A stretch of DNA of 7,288 nucleotides. Source: Pseudomonadota bacterium (GTDB lineage Bacteria > Bdellovibrionota_B > Oligoflexia > Oligoflexales > Bin106). Location: the NCBI GenBank assembly GCA_026710525.1, contig JAPOQT010000107.1:1-7288 (forward strand), given 5' to 3'. Under the pieces are notes generated by a model. The model did no database searches and was not told the origin of the DNA. It saw only the letters and a program-made list of their open reading frames with translations. How positions within the stretch are numbered: the stretch's first letter is position 1; each line of letters begins with the position of its first letter. Below are positions 1-6,960 of the stretch, piece after piece. The position numbers and the translations under genes are program-made.

Positions 1-798
1 AGCGATGAGAGACAGCTTATTTGATTCAAAATTCCAGTGCCAAAGATGTCTTTTAGAGAAAAAAATCATCGAGGAATCACCTGAAAAAACCATTTTTTTC
101 GTCATGGTTTGACTATTTTCTTCGGTTTTGGTGGTATCGATTTTTTTCGCTTCAGGGTATAGCAGCTGATAAAATTCATGGTTTTTTGGCATAGTCCGAG
201 TTTTTTGAATTGAATAATCTTGGTCAATTTGATCAAACAACCATAGTTTTTGATGACTAGCAAGAGCTAATACAGGACCAAAAAATCCACTAGAAATGGT
301 TTGGGTGTTTGGAAGAGAGATCTGACTCAGACGTAGTTGAGGTTGGAGATTTAAGACAAAAAGGTCTTGATCTCTTTTGATGAGATATCGATTAGTACCC
401 CAGGTGTTAATCGATGGTAATAAAGGTGAATGGCTTGAGGTTAGTTGGGTTTGAGTTTGATTTTTCGGAAGTGGTAAGCTCGAAAGTTCATGACTATCAA
501 TACCGTAATAGAACACACTTTCGCTGGTGAGAATAACTAACTTACCATGTGCTAAAGCAACACCTAAAACAGGAGCATTACGGTGTATGTGTAGGTGGAG
601 AGATTCAGGGATGAGAATCGGTGTAAAAGATAGGGTCTCTCGAGCTATTTCAGACTCATCTAACTGACTGACGGTGTGATCTTGAGCAGTGAGCTCGGTT
701 TTTTCGGGATGGTCGTTAGTGACACCATGTTGGCTAATACATGATGGTAAAAGCATCATGGTCAAAACAATGGTTAACCTTAACAAAGAAGAGTTCAT
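1..798 (-). CDS. Putative lipoprotein, propeller-like, 3' end cut by window edge
   Basis: The reading frame is open for 266 codons from an ATG at 798 and runs off the left edge without a stop, so the protein is longer than what is seen. The N-terminus (MNSSLLRLTIVLTMMLLPSC) is a lipoprotein signal: one Arg, a hydrophobic stretch, and a lipobox LPSC with the lipidated Cys at residue 20. Pro at -2 is less usual. The mature part starts with a polar linker, then has recurring short beta-strand patterns with aromatic and basic turns (for example HGKLVILTSESVFYYGID, RYLIKRDQDLFVLNL, HQKLWLFDQ, KRHLWHWNFE). These suggest a beta-propeller-like fold, which is inference only. The gene starts 7 bases after the holA stop, with AGGT about 10 bases upstream as a plausible ribosome site, so it is probably co-transcribed with holA. 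In gammaproteobacteria the lipoprotein LptE adjoins holA, but this protein is too long and has no recognisable LptE sequence. Function unknown. Confidence 0.8.
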   Translation of the reverse strand, partial: MNSSLLRLTIVLTMMLLPSCISQHGVTNDHPEKTELTAQDHTVSQLDESEIARETLSFTPILIPESLHLHIHRNAPVLGVALAHGKLVILTSESVFYYGIDSHELSSLPLPKNQTQTQLTSSHSPLLPSINTWGTNRYLIKRDQDLFVLNLQPQLRLSQISLPNTQTISSGFFGPVLALASHQKLWLFDQIDQDYSIQKTRTMPKNHEFYQLLYPEAKKIDTTKTEENSQTMTKKMVFSGDSSMIFFSKRHLWHWNFESNKLSLIA

Positions 799-805
799 TG
801 ATTGG

Positions 806-1891
806 CTACCTAGGTTGACGAGAATGTGGATGACAAAAGCCGGCTATTATGCTCACTAGCTCTACTAATATTCTTTCACAAGATCCTTTACCTTGGGATA
901 CTTTTAAGTAATGATCTACTTCAGCGAGTTTAATAAGTGCTTGAGCTAGTTGCTGTTCACAAACTCCTCTACTCGCTAAAGCATATTCTTTTTTTAAAAA
1001 ATAAGGCAGTGATGGTTGTTGATGGTTTTTGCTCCCTCCTTCACCCAGTTTAACACCTCTTTGTTCACAAACAAGGGCGGCTATTTGTTTTAGGTAGTGA
1101 TGGAGAGCTCCTAAAATAAGAAGAGGGGGTGTTTTTTGTTCTAATAGTAGGTCTTTCAGGACACGTTCTGCTTTGAGCTGATCTCCCTGAGCTAGGCTGG
1201 GGTAGATATTAAAAACAACGCTTTCAGGAATAAGATCAAGATGAGGTAGAATTTGATGATGATCAAGTAGATGATGTTGCTCAAAAATAAGGGATAGCTT
1301 TCTCAAGGTTTGTTCGAGAAAATAGGGTTTGTCACTCGCGAATAACTTTAAGTAGTAGAAAGCTTTTTCTGTGAGTTTTAAGCCAAAGGTACGACAGAGG
1401 TCCTTGGCAAAGCCATCAAGTTCATAAGGGCGCAGTGCCAGAGCTATGATCTCAGTCGTCTCTTGGGGCAGGATCGCAAAAAAACTCTGTGGTTTGCGAG
1501 GGCTTTTTGTTTGCAGACAAAAAAGAAAGCCATGACTTTTGATCTTCGATAGTGTGAGACCTTTTGTTTTGACATCCCTTTTTTGAAATAATGTGAGATC
1601 GAGCTCTTCGCTACCCTTAATAATGTAGAGGATGGGTTGTTGAGATAGTCCTTGATGATAGATAATACTACTCCAGTGTTTGGGAGTCATATCACCACAG
1701 TGTAGGGTGACCACTTGACCATGCCAGAGTTCCTGTGACTTTTTAGCTATCTTATAAATAAAGTAATCTGAATTACCCCATGCCACCCCTATCAGCGGCT
1801 GGTTGTTGGTGTGTTTAGATATCTTAGCCTGCCAGTTGAGCCATGATGATTTGAATTGTTGGTAATGGGATATTTTTTTATAAGTTGCCAC
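806..1891 (-). CDS. holA: DNA polymerase III, delta subunit
   Basis: This is the delta subunit of the clamp loader, which opens the beta sliding clamp and works with delta-prime and the tau/gamma subunits in the cytoplasm. At 361 residues it is close to the usual 330-350. An N-terminal AAA+-like domain without a Walker A motif spans about residues 30-145 (VAWGNSDYFIYKIAK is the degenerate strand/loop region). A small second domain follows, with the family signature LRPYELDGFAKDL at 153-165 and FLEQTLRKLSLI at 191-202. The helical collar domain covers about 220-350, with LLILGALHHYLKQIAAL at 257-273 and LAEVDHYLK at 322-330. The start is GTG at 1891. An in-frame stop lies about 30 bases upstream and there is no ATG between, so GTG is the best choice; the ribosome site is weak (GGCGAG about 12 bases upstream). 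It lies 102 bases after ribF and 7 bases before a lipoprotein gene. Identity rests on overall pattern, because the delta family is poorly conserved. Confidence 0.88.
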   Translation of the reverse strand: MATYKKISHYQQFKSSWLNWQAKISKHTNNQPLIGVAWGNSDYFIYKIAKKSQELWHGQVVTLHCGDMTPKHWSSIIYHQGLSQQPILYIIKGSEELDLTLFQKRDVKTKGLTLSKIKSHGFLFCLQTKSPRKPQSFFAILPQETTEIIALALRPYELDGFAKDLCRTFGLKLTEKAFYYLKLFASDKPYFLEQTLRKLSLIFEQHHLLDHHQILPHLDLIPESVVFNIYPSLAQGDQLKAERVLKDLLLEQKTPPLLILGALHHYLKQIAALVCEQRGVKLGEGGSKNHQQPSLPYFLKKEYALASRGVCEQQLAQALIKLAEVDHYLKVSQGKGSCERILVELVSIIAGFCHPHSRQPR

Positions 1892-1962
1892 CGGGTAAAC
1901 GTCTCGCCTTATGAGTGGTTATGGGGTGTGCTTGCATGGCAGTTGTCGATCTGACGAATATC

Positions 1963-1991
1963 AGGGTAGCGAAAAAGTCGACGGTCGTCAA
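1963..1991 (-). promoter_or_regulatory. Candidate sigma70 promoter upstream of holA
   Basis: On the minus strand a TTGACG hexamer (1991-1986) is followed after 17 bases by TACCCT (1968-1963). The -35 is a five-of-six match, and the -10 keeps the important TA and final T but is otherwise poor. It sits in the 102-base gap between ribF and holA and would give a leader of about 65 bases before the holA GTG. It would let holA and the lipoprotein be expressed separately from ribF. This is motif-based only. Confidence 0.3.
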
Positions 1992-1993
1992 TG

Positions 1994-3118
1994 CTATGAC
2001 AACTTGGTTATGTCTAGCTCGTGATGATTTCTTGAGGAGGCAAACGCGGCCTTAGCTGCTGCGATATCTTGTCGAACTTGGTTTCTAAGCAGCTCAAGAC
2101 CGGTAAATGTCTTTTCTGCTCTCATAAACTTCAGTAACCAAACAGTGAAAAACTCTCCTCTGAGTTCTCGGGCAGGATCCTCGAGTAAATAGACTTCAAG
2201 ATGAGGTCTTTTGTTTGCAGAAACTGAGGGCAGGGTGGGAGAGAAACCTTTATTAACTAGGGCCGGAACAATCTTTAGATAAGGTGCTGTCTGGCTTGTG
2301 CTTGCTGGTATACATTTTCCTGAAAGGCTGTGAGTAGCTCGAAGGTACGGTTGATCTTTTTGCCATAGTTGTGTGGGATCAATCAAGAGATCAACGGCAG
2401 CACCATAACAGACAAAAGCCTGATAAACGCCATTTTTTATTGGTATGTCACGACTGAGAGGTATGTTGGCTGTGGGGTAGAGTAGTTTACTGCCCAAGCC
2501 TTTGCCAGGAACACTGTATCCTGTGATAGCTAAAGGACGCCCAAGACAGTGACGTAAAGCCGCCATATCACCCGCCATACTATACTCTCTTAGGAGAGAT
2601 GATGAGATAACCCCTTTATTGTGAAATAATGCCGGGTTACGGATATGACAGGCAATGCCAAGATCTTCCAAGATCACTTTGAGTTTCTCGCTATTAAAAG
2701 AGCGATTTTTACCAAAACAAAAGTCATTACCAACAACCACATGACGAGCAGCGAGTGCCAGGCAAAGAAAGCGCTGAATAAAATCCTGTCCTGATAATTC
2801 AGCAAAACGACGATTAAATTTTTGACGAATATGAACATCCACCCCTAATGAAGCAAAAACTTGGGATTTTTGTTCTTCGTTGAAAAAAAGCTGATCTTCT
2901 TGCAGTGTTTTAAAAAAGACCCTGGGATGTGGTTGAAAAGTTAAGGTGGTCAGAAGGAGCCTATGGTCCGATGATAGACATAGGTTTTGGGCGTAGGTAA
3001 GCAGTGACCGATGTCCTAAATGACATCCGTCAAAATTACCCACCACCACCACACTACCTTTAGCCTGAAGCGATGTCAGGACTTTGGGAAATTCGGTATA
3101 ATTTTCAAGAATGATCAT
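1994..3118 (-). CDS. ribF: Bifunctional riboflavin kinase / FAD synthetase, with insert
   Basis: Phosphorylates riboflavin to FMN and adenylylates FMN to FAD in the cytoplasm. The N-terminal FAD synthetase (nucleotidyltransferase) domain shows GNFDGCHLGH at 27-36, FQPHPR at 61-66, VVVGNDFCFGKNRS at 127-140 and ISSSLLREYSMAGD at 171-184, all canonical. The C-terminal kinase domain shows GYSVPGKGLGSKLLYPTANI (200-219, with the PTAN ATP/Mg site), GVYQAF at 230-235, NKGFSPT at 289-295 (counterpart of NIGxRPT), LEVYLLED at 307-314 with the probable catalytic Glu308, and LLKFMRAEKTF at 328-338. At 374 residues it is longer than the usual 305-320. The excess is about 40 residues between GVYQAF and NKGFSPT. 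All key motifs remain, so both activities are expected. The ATG at 3118 has only a weak GGTGGG-type ribosome site. The gene is first in the minus-strand block, preceded by a good promoter. Confidence 0.95.
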   Translation of the reverse strand: MIILENYTEFPKVLTSLQAKGSVVVVGNFDGCHLGHRSLLTYAQNLCLSSDHRLLLTTLTFQPHPRVFFKTLQEDQLFFNEEQKSQVFASLGVDVHIRQKFNRRFAELSGQDFIQRFLCLALAARHVVVGNDFCFGKNRSFNSEKLKVILEDLGIACHIRNPALFHNKGVISSSLLREYSMAGDMAALRHCLGRPLAITGYSVPGKGLGSKLLYPTANIPLSRDIPIKNGVYQAFVCYGAAVDLLIDPTQLWQKDQPYLRATHSLSGKCIPASTSQTAPYLKIVPALVNKGFSPTLPSVSANKRPHLEVYLLEDPARELRGEFFTVWLLKFMRAEKTFTGLELLRNQVRQDIAAAKAAFASSRNHHELDITKLS

Positions 3119-3294
3119 AAGTTAGGCCCACCCAAAGTTATAATATGTGTCCTGATTGCTTGCTCTTTCCACCCCAACCTGTTATGACATGGTTGCGGTA
3201 AAATAACACGTTATAACAAGAAGAGAGCTTTTGTCAAAAAGACTAGCTCATGCTGCCTGGCTGATGATCTGATTTTTTAACTATTGAGACTGCC
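3119..3294. other. Divergent intergenic region between ribF and aroE
   Basis: These 176 bases separate two divergently read genes. They hold the ribF promoter candidate and an 8-base perfect palindrome, GTTATAAC (3210-3217), that overlaps its -10 element. On the plus strand the same palindrome offers TATAAC as a -10, but no good -35 lies at the right distance, so the aroE promoter is not clear. No conserved RFN (FMN riboswitch) architecture was recognised in the ribF leader. Confidence 0.6.
3210..3237 (-). promoter_or_regulatory. Candidate sigma70 promoter for ribF
   Basis: On the minus strand a perfect TTGACA (3237-3232) is followed by a 16-base spacer and TATAAC (3215-3210), a four-of-six match to TATAAT with the key TA at its start. 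Transcription would begin near 3203, giving a leader of about 85 bases before the ribF ATG. This is the best promoter match found in the window. Confidence 0.5.
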
Positions 3295-4242
3295 ATGATT
3301 CACCGTCATCTTGGACTGCTTGGCTGTAACATATCCTATTCGCGCTCAAAAGTTATCCATTTAACGAGTGCCCACCTTCTTGGTTTACAAGACGTGTCTT
3401 ATTTGTTGCTTGATATGTCTGGTTGTGATCTGTCAGAGGTAGCTCATCGGCTGAAAGTAAACCATATAACAGGATTGAATATTACCACCCCTTTCAAACA
3501 TGTTACCAAGGTCGCATCATTGATGGATGTGGTGGCACCTACTGATTTTTCGTGTGTTAACACGGCTACTCTGAGTGTGACAGCTGGCAAGTGGCACCTT
3601 GATAATACGGATGGCCTTGGTTGGCTGGCAAGTATGCAACAGAGTGAAATATGTTGTGAGAGTATTAAGCATATCATTTTTTTAGGTTTTGGTGGTGCGA
3701 CGGTGGGTATTCTCGAAACATTGAAGCGCAAGTACTTATTATCTCATTCATGTGCTCTCACGGGAACGGCAGGCGCTACCCTAACAGACCCCCTTAGGAT
3801 AACCATACTTTGGCGTCAAATTCATGATGGCTATCATCCCAATAACTATCATCAGGCATTTGTTTCATCCTTTTTTAGCGATCCTTTGCCGTACTCCATC
3901 CACTGGCAACCTTTTCATGTGACAAGCTTGCTCTCGGCCCTTAAGCTGCCAGTAGCCACCTTGTTAGTCCAAGGCACACCTCTGCCTCACCAGGGTAATG
4001 CCATGACTGAGTTTACGGAAGCTATCAAAGTTAAAAACAGCCATCTTATTGGCTGTATGGACATGACATACGCACCGCCATCTGATTTTTTGCGTTATGC
4101 CGAGGAAAATCAGATACCTTTCGCCACTGGTTGGGATATGCTGATTGCCCAGGCTCAGGCTAGCCAAAAGAGTTGGTGGCAACAAACACCGGATACCCAT
4201 GAATTAAAAAAGACACTCAAGGGTAGTAGGGCACAACCATGA
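3295..4242 (+). CDS. aroE: Shikimate dehydrogenase-like protein, divergent cofactor site
   Basis: Expected reaction: NADPH-dependent reduction of 3-dehydroshikimate to shikimate, the fourth step of the chorismate pathway. The substrate domain has SYSRS (14-18, the shikimate-binding serines, without the usual following Pro), NITTPFK at 62-68 with catalytic Lys68, SCVNTATLS at 86-94, and DNTDG at 103-107 with catalytic Asp106. A glycine-rich loop, LGFGGA (130-135), opens the dinucleotide domain. The C-terminus has MDMTYAPPSDFL (255-266) and GWDMLIAQAQAS (279-290), close to the family DxxY and GxxMLxxQA motifs. Oddities: the protein has 315 residues against about 270-285, with extra sequence after the glycine loop (about 144-166). 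The NADP-selecting NRT triad is WRQ (173-175), and the usual NATPxGM is QGTPLP (226-231). The start is ATG 3295 with a weak GAG six bases upstream. It overlaps queG by ATGA. Fold and substrate domain are secure; cofactor preference and activity are less so. Confidence 0.82.
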   Translation: MIHRHLGLLGCNISYSRSKVIHLTSAHLLGLQDVSYLLLDMSGCDLSEVAHRLKVNHITGLNITTPFKHVTKVASLMDVVAPTDFSCVNTATLSVTAGKWHLDNTDGLGWLASMQQSEICCESIKHIIFLGFGGATVGILETLKRKYLLSHSCALTGTAGATLTDPLRITILWRQIHDGYHPNNYHQAFVSSFFSDPLPYSIHWQPFHVTSLLSALKLPVATLLVQGTPLPHQGNAMTEFTEAIKVKNSHLIGCMDMTYAPPSDFLRYAEENQIPFATGWDMLIAQAQASQKSWWQQTPDTHELKKTLKGSRAQP

Positions 4243-5282
4243 ATCCACTACTGAAATCATTGTGCAAAGACCATGATATCCATTTGCTTGGTGTGGTTCC
4301 TCCGAAAGAAGACCCATCGTTTGATCACTTTTTAACTTGGTTAACATTAGGAAAGCACGGTGAAATGTCTTATTTAGAGCGTTATTTACAGTTGCGACAA
4401 AACCCGTCACTCCTCGAACAGGAGGCGACGAGTGTGATTGTGTGTGCCTATCCCTATGGTGAGAAAACTTCCTGGCAAAAGTCAGCTAGCTCTCGCCCTA
4501 AAGTGGCTCAGTATGGGAAACTAAAGGACTATCATAAGTTTTTGCATCAAACAGGGCGTAAGATTATCGATGACTATTTAGCACAAACAGGGCAGTCACA
4601 GGCGTTTTACCGAGTTGTTGTTGATTCAGCACCGATTTTAGAAAAAAGTCTCGCTGAACAAACGGGGGCTGGGTTTATTGGCAAAAACACACTATTTATT
4701 TTGCCTGGTCACGGTAGCTTAATGTTTTTATTTGAAATATTTACCTCAGCTCGTATTGATCAATCATCGACCATGAAAAAGACTAGGACCCACAAAGGTT
4801 GTGGTAGTTGCCGGCGGTGTCAGGTTCATTGTCCGACAGGTGCTTTAGATGAAGATTATGTTCTTGATGCCACAAAATGTTTGGCTTATTACACCATTGA
4901 ACATCGTTCTCTTATTCCTATTGAGTATTGGGATCATCTGGCTGAGTATTATTTTGGTTGTGATATTTGTCAGTTGGTGTGTCCCCACAATCGATTTGCC
5001 CGGAAGTCTCATCTGCTGCAACAACATGTACCAGATGACCTTCCCCTTGATGAAATCGCTCTGATGAACCAGCAAACCTATGAACAACTATTTGGTGGTA
5101 CTCCTATGACGCGAGCTAAAATTGTGGGGTTACGACGTAATGCCTTCATTGCTATGTACGTCACTAATCATCCACGGTTGTCGGCAGTATCTGCTTCGAT
5201 CCTCGCTGAAAATCAGGAACTATTAGTGCGAACACTGCAGCAAGGAAAAGCGTATGAACAGCGTAAGCAAAGTGGTGAGTGA
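4239..5282 (+). CDS. queG: Epoxyqueuosine reductase
   Basis: Catalyses the last step of queuosine synthesis, reducing epoxyqueuosine to queuosine in the wobble base of GUN-anticodon tRNAs, using cobalamin and two 4Fe-4S clusters. At 347 residues it is of normal length. The N-terminal cobalamin-binding part has GEMSYL (41-46), VVDSAPILEK (127-136) with the probable catalytic Asp129, and IGKNTLFILPGHGS (147-160). The family usually has ER where this protein has EK. The ferredoxin-like part has CGSCRRCQVHCP (188-199), a lone Cys214, and CDICQLVCPHN (241-251), supplying all eight cluster cysteines. The C-terminus has the family pattern TRAKIVGLRRNAFIAM (291-306). The ATG lies within the last codons of aroE (ATGA overlap), with AGGG seven to eight bases upstream, so translation is probably coupled. 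The stop lies 3 bases from the end of the opposing gene. Confidence 0.96.
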   Translation: MNPLLKSLCKDHDIHLLGVVPPKEDPSFDHFLTWLTLGKHGEMSYLERYLQLRQNPSLLEQEATSVIVCAYPYGEKTSWQKSASSRPKVAQYGKLKDYHKFLHQTGRKIIDDYLAQTGQSQAFYRVVVDSAPILEKSLAEQTGAGFIGKNTLFILPGHGSLMFLFEIFTSARIDQSSTMKKTRTHKGCGSCRRCQVHCPTGALDEDYVLDATKCLAYYTIEHRSLIPIEYWDHLAEYYFGCDICQLVCPHNRFARKSHLLQQHVPDDLPLDEIALMNQQTYEQLFGGTPMTRAKIVGLRRNAFIAMYVTNHPRLSAVSASILAENQELLVRTLQQGKAYEQRKQSGE

Positions 5283-5285
5283 AAC

Positions 5286-5831
5286 TTATTCAAACCATTT
5301 TTTATTTACGGTGACTGGCAGATTAGATTGACCTGGATAAAACGGGATCCGTTTACTCATCACATCTCCTGAGCGATCAGGTCCCCCTTGTCCATCCCGA
5401 TCTAGGCGGATTTTGATCATCAGTGATGTTTTGGTTTCTGCTTGGAGCAGCTCGCGAATCACATTTTCAGGATGAGGCTCATTTGTTGTTCCCGGTAAAT
5501 ACATATATTCTAGTTTTGGCAGGGTGACAGCAAAAAATCTTTTGTAGCCTTCTTTTCTTGTTTTTTTTGTGCTCTTAACCGTGATAAATTCCTTCATAAC
5601 GGCGAGAGCTCGACTGTGGGTGTTTTGATATATCACAATAAAAAGAGTTTGGTTGTTTTGGGCGTACTCAACCAACTCTGGTGGTAAATATAATTCACCA
5701 GCGACAATGAGGTCACGATTTTTTTCCGTGAGTAATAGCAGAGATAAAGCAATGCCGATGGTGATACTAGCGGCTGCCATAAATAAACTAGCTAGGATAC
5801 GAGCAGGAATCTTTGGTTGTCGTTGTGGCAT
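5286..5831 (-). CDS. Single-pass membrane protein with CcmI/CycH-like C-terminal domain
   Basis: The protein has 181 residues. A short basic N-terminus (MPQRQPKIPAR) precedes one hydrophobic segment at about 12-34, with no Cys and no clear cleavage site, so it is probably a membrane anchor with the rest in the periplasm. The soluble part reads like the C-terminal domain of cytochrome c maturation protein CcmI (CycH): AGELYLPPEL (44-53), TLFIVIYQNTHSRALAVMK (62-80), an 'AVTLP' strand (101-105), then MIKIRLDRDGQGGPDRSGDV (138-157) and a final SNLPVTV strand. In CcmI that domain binds the apocytochrome C-terminus. Here the two-helix N-terminal module and TPR repeats are absent, and no ccm genes are nearby. 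The assignment is from remembered family pattern and is tentative; 'conserved membrane protein of unknown function' is the safe reading. The start is ATG 5831 with no evident ribosome site. It is convergent with queG, with a 3-base gap. Confidence 0.75.
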   Translation of the reverse strand: MPQRQPKIPARILASLFMAAASITIGIALSLLLLTEKNRDLIVAGELYLPPELVEYAQNNQTLFIVIYQNTHSRALAVMKEFITVKSTKKTRKEGYKRFFAVTLPKLEYMYLPGTTNEPHPENVIRELLQAETKTSLMIKIRLDRDGQGGPDRSGDVMSKRIPFYPGQSNLPVTVNKKWFE

Positions 5832-5861
5832 GATTGTTATTCTGTGGGTTATTGAAAGTTT

Positions 5862-5882
5862 CGTGTCATTTCATGAGACACG
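5862..5882. promoter_or_regulatory. Inverted repeat in divergent promoter region, possible operator
   Basis: CGTGTC (5862-5867) and GACACG (5877-5882) form a perfect 6-bp inverted repeat around a 9-base centre. It lies in the 85-base spacer between the divergent membrane-protein gene and the pseudouridine synthase gene, about 31 bases from the first start codon and 35 from the second. There is no T-run on either side, so it is not a terminator. A dimeric repressor site is possible but unproven. Confidence 0.3.
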
Positions 5883-5916
5883 GATACGATGATCTCTTTT
5901 TAGGTCATAAAAGCAA

Positions 5917-6960
5917 GTGGATAAAAAAGACCTGAGAAAACTTGGTAAGCCGTTATCTCATAGTCAGAGTGATATGAGAGTTGATCGTTATTTAGGGTTA
6001 GAGTTTCCTTTTTTATCTCGAACAAGCTGGCAAAAACGTTGCCTAGAAGGTAAGGTTTTTAATCATCACGAGCAAGTGAAGCCTTCATATCGCCTAAAGG
6101 AAGGCGATCAGCTCTTTCATTATTATCCTCAGGCCTTTGAGCCTGAAGTGCAGCGCGGCATTTTTTGTATTTTTCAAGCTAAAAACATGGTTGCTTTTTA
6201 TAAGCCACCCCATCTGCCTATGCATGAAGGTGGCCGTTACCGTCAGAATACTTTTTTTCAAATTATTCGCACATCTTTTGGCCCACAGTGGCGGGCCGTA
6301 CACCGTTTAGATCGAGAAACTTCAGGCATTGTTATTTGTGCGAGTAACCCACAGCAAAGGTCTGCTTTGGCCCTGGCATTTCGGCGTCGCAGTATGGAAA
6401 AGATTTACTACGGTATTGGTATTGGTCAACCACCAGGGCTCATGTGGCAAGTGAATAAACCTATTGGGCTAACACAAGAAACTACTTGGCGCACGAAACG
6501 ATGGGTTGATCCAGCTGGTAAAGAGGCGATTACCAAATTCACTGTGCTAGCCAGACATCGTCAGTATTATATGCTTAAAATAATACCGATTCATGGCCGT
6601 ACTCATCAGATACGTATCCATGCATCTTACTCTGGTGTGCCTCTTTTAGGTGATATCCGTTATCATCATAATGAGCAGATATTTCTTGAATTTCTGAGAT
6701 CAGGATACTCCTCTGATGTGTTGACGCATATTGTGGCGCCTCGGCTCTGTTTACATGCTGGTGCGATAAAATTTCAATTACAACAAAGTGACTTTTCCAT
6801 TGTCCTACCTATTCCTGAAGACATGCGTTGGATTTGGCAGACCTTGAAAAAATCACCTGATCTCGTGGCTTCAGGTTTGCCTGATATTTCCGACAGTCTG
6901 CATAAACGTTACTGGCGAAGGTATCACATTCCTATGGGGCGTTATTCAAGGTATACCTAA
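5917..6960 (+). CDS. RluA-family RNA pseudouridine synthase
   Basis: Converts specific uridines of rRNA or tRNA to pseudouridine. An S4-like RNA-binding region covers about 21-75 (RVDRYLGLEFPFLSR, then WQKRCLEGKVFNHHEQV and the KEGDQL turn). The catalytic domain has HRLDRETSGIVI at 129-140 with the nucleophile Asp132, then GRTHQIRIHASYSG (227-240) with VPLLGD, and RLCLHAGAIKF (276-286). This order is that of RluA/RluC/RluD. At 347 residues, with an S4 region, it is nearer RluC/RluD than the short RluA, but the target site cannot be read from sequence, so no symbol is given. The start is GTG 5917, directly after an in-frame stop at 5908, with AGGT 11 bases upstream. ATG 5974 (residue 20), just before the S4 region, is a real alternative. 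The C-terminal tail of about 45 residues is basic and extends beyond the core. It stands alone, divergent from the gene to its left. Confidence 0.92.
   Translation: MDKKDLRKLGKPLSHSQSDMRVDRYLGLEFPFLSRTSWQKRCLEGKVFNHHEQVKPSYRLKEGDQLFHYYPQAFEPEVQRGIFCIFQAKNMVAFYKPPHLPMHEGGRYRQNTFFQIIRTSFGPQWRAVHRLDRETSGIVICASNPQQRSALALAFRRRSMEKIYYGIGIGQPPGLMWQVNKPIGLTQETTWRTKRWVDPAGKEAITKFTVLARHRQYYMLKIIPIHGRTHQIRIHASYSGVPLLGDIRYHHNEQIFLEFLRSGYSSDVLTHIVAPRLCLHAGAIKFQLQQSDFSIVLPIPEDMRWIWQTLKKSPDLVASGLPDISDSLHKRYWRRYHIPMGRYSRYT

Noticed and set aside
1970..1993. Rho-independent terminator after ribF (CGACCGTCG followed by five T on the minus strand)
   Set aside because: The dyad leaves a one-base loop, so no stable hairpin can form, and the T-run is short.
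3119..3210. FMN riboswitch upstream of ribF
   Set aside because: The conserved RFN element sequences and multi-helix layout were not recognised in the short leader.
3444..3731. Minus-strand 95-codon open frame inside aroE
   Set aside because: It lies wholly antisense to a gene with clear family motifs, and its translation has no recognisable domain.
3964..4410. Two minus-strand open frames (3964-4200 and 4204-4410) across the aroE-queG junction
   Set aside because: Both are antisense to well-supported genes, short and without family features.
4845..5087. Overlapping open frames on both strands within the queG iron-sulphur region
   Set aside because: The QueG frame carries all eight cluster cysteines here; the others are shadow frames with hydrophobic, uninformative translations.
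5653..5892. Plus-strand 79-codon frame opposite the membrane-protein gene
   Set aside because: Mostly antisense to the better-supported minus-strand gene, which has an anchor segment and a CcmI-like pattern. It has no convincing ribosome site.
6094..6303. Minus-strand 69-codon frame inside the pseudouridine synthase gene
   Set aside because: Antisense to a frame with the S4 region and the adjoining catalytic domain; no domain of its own.
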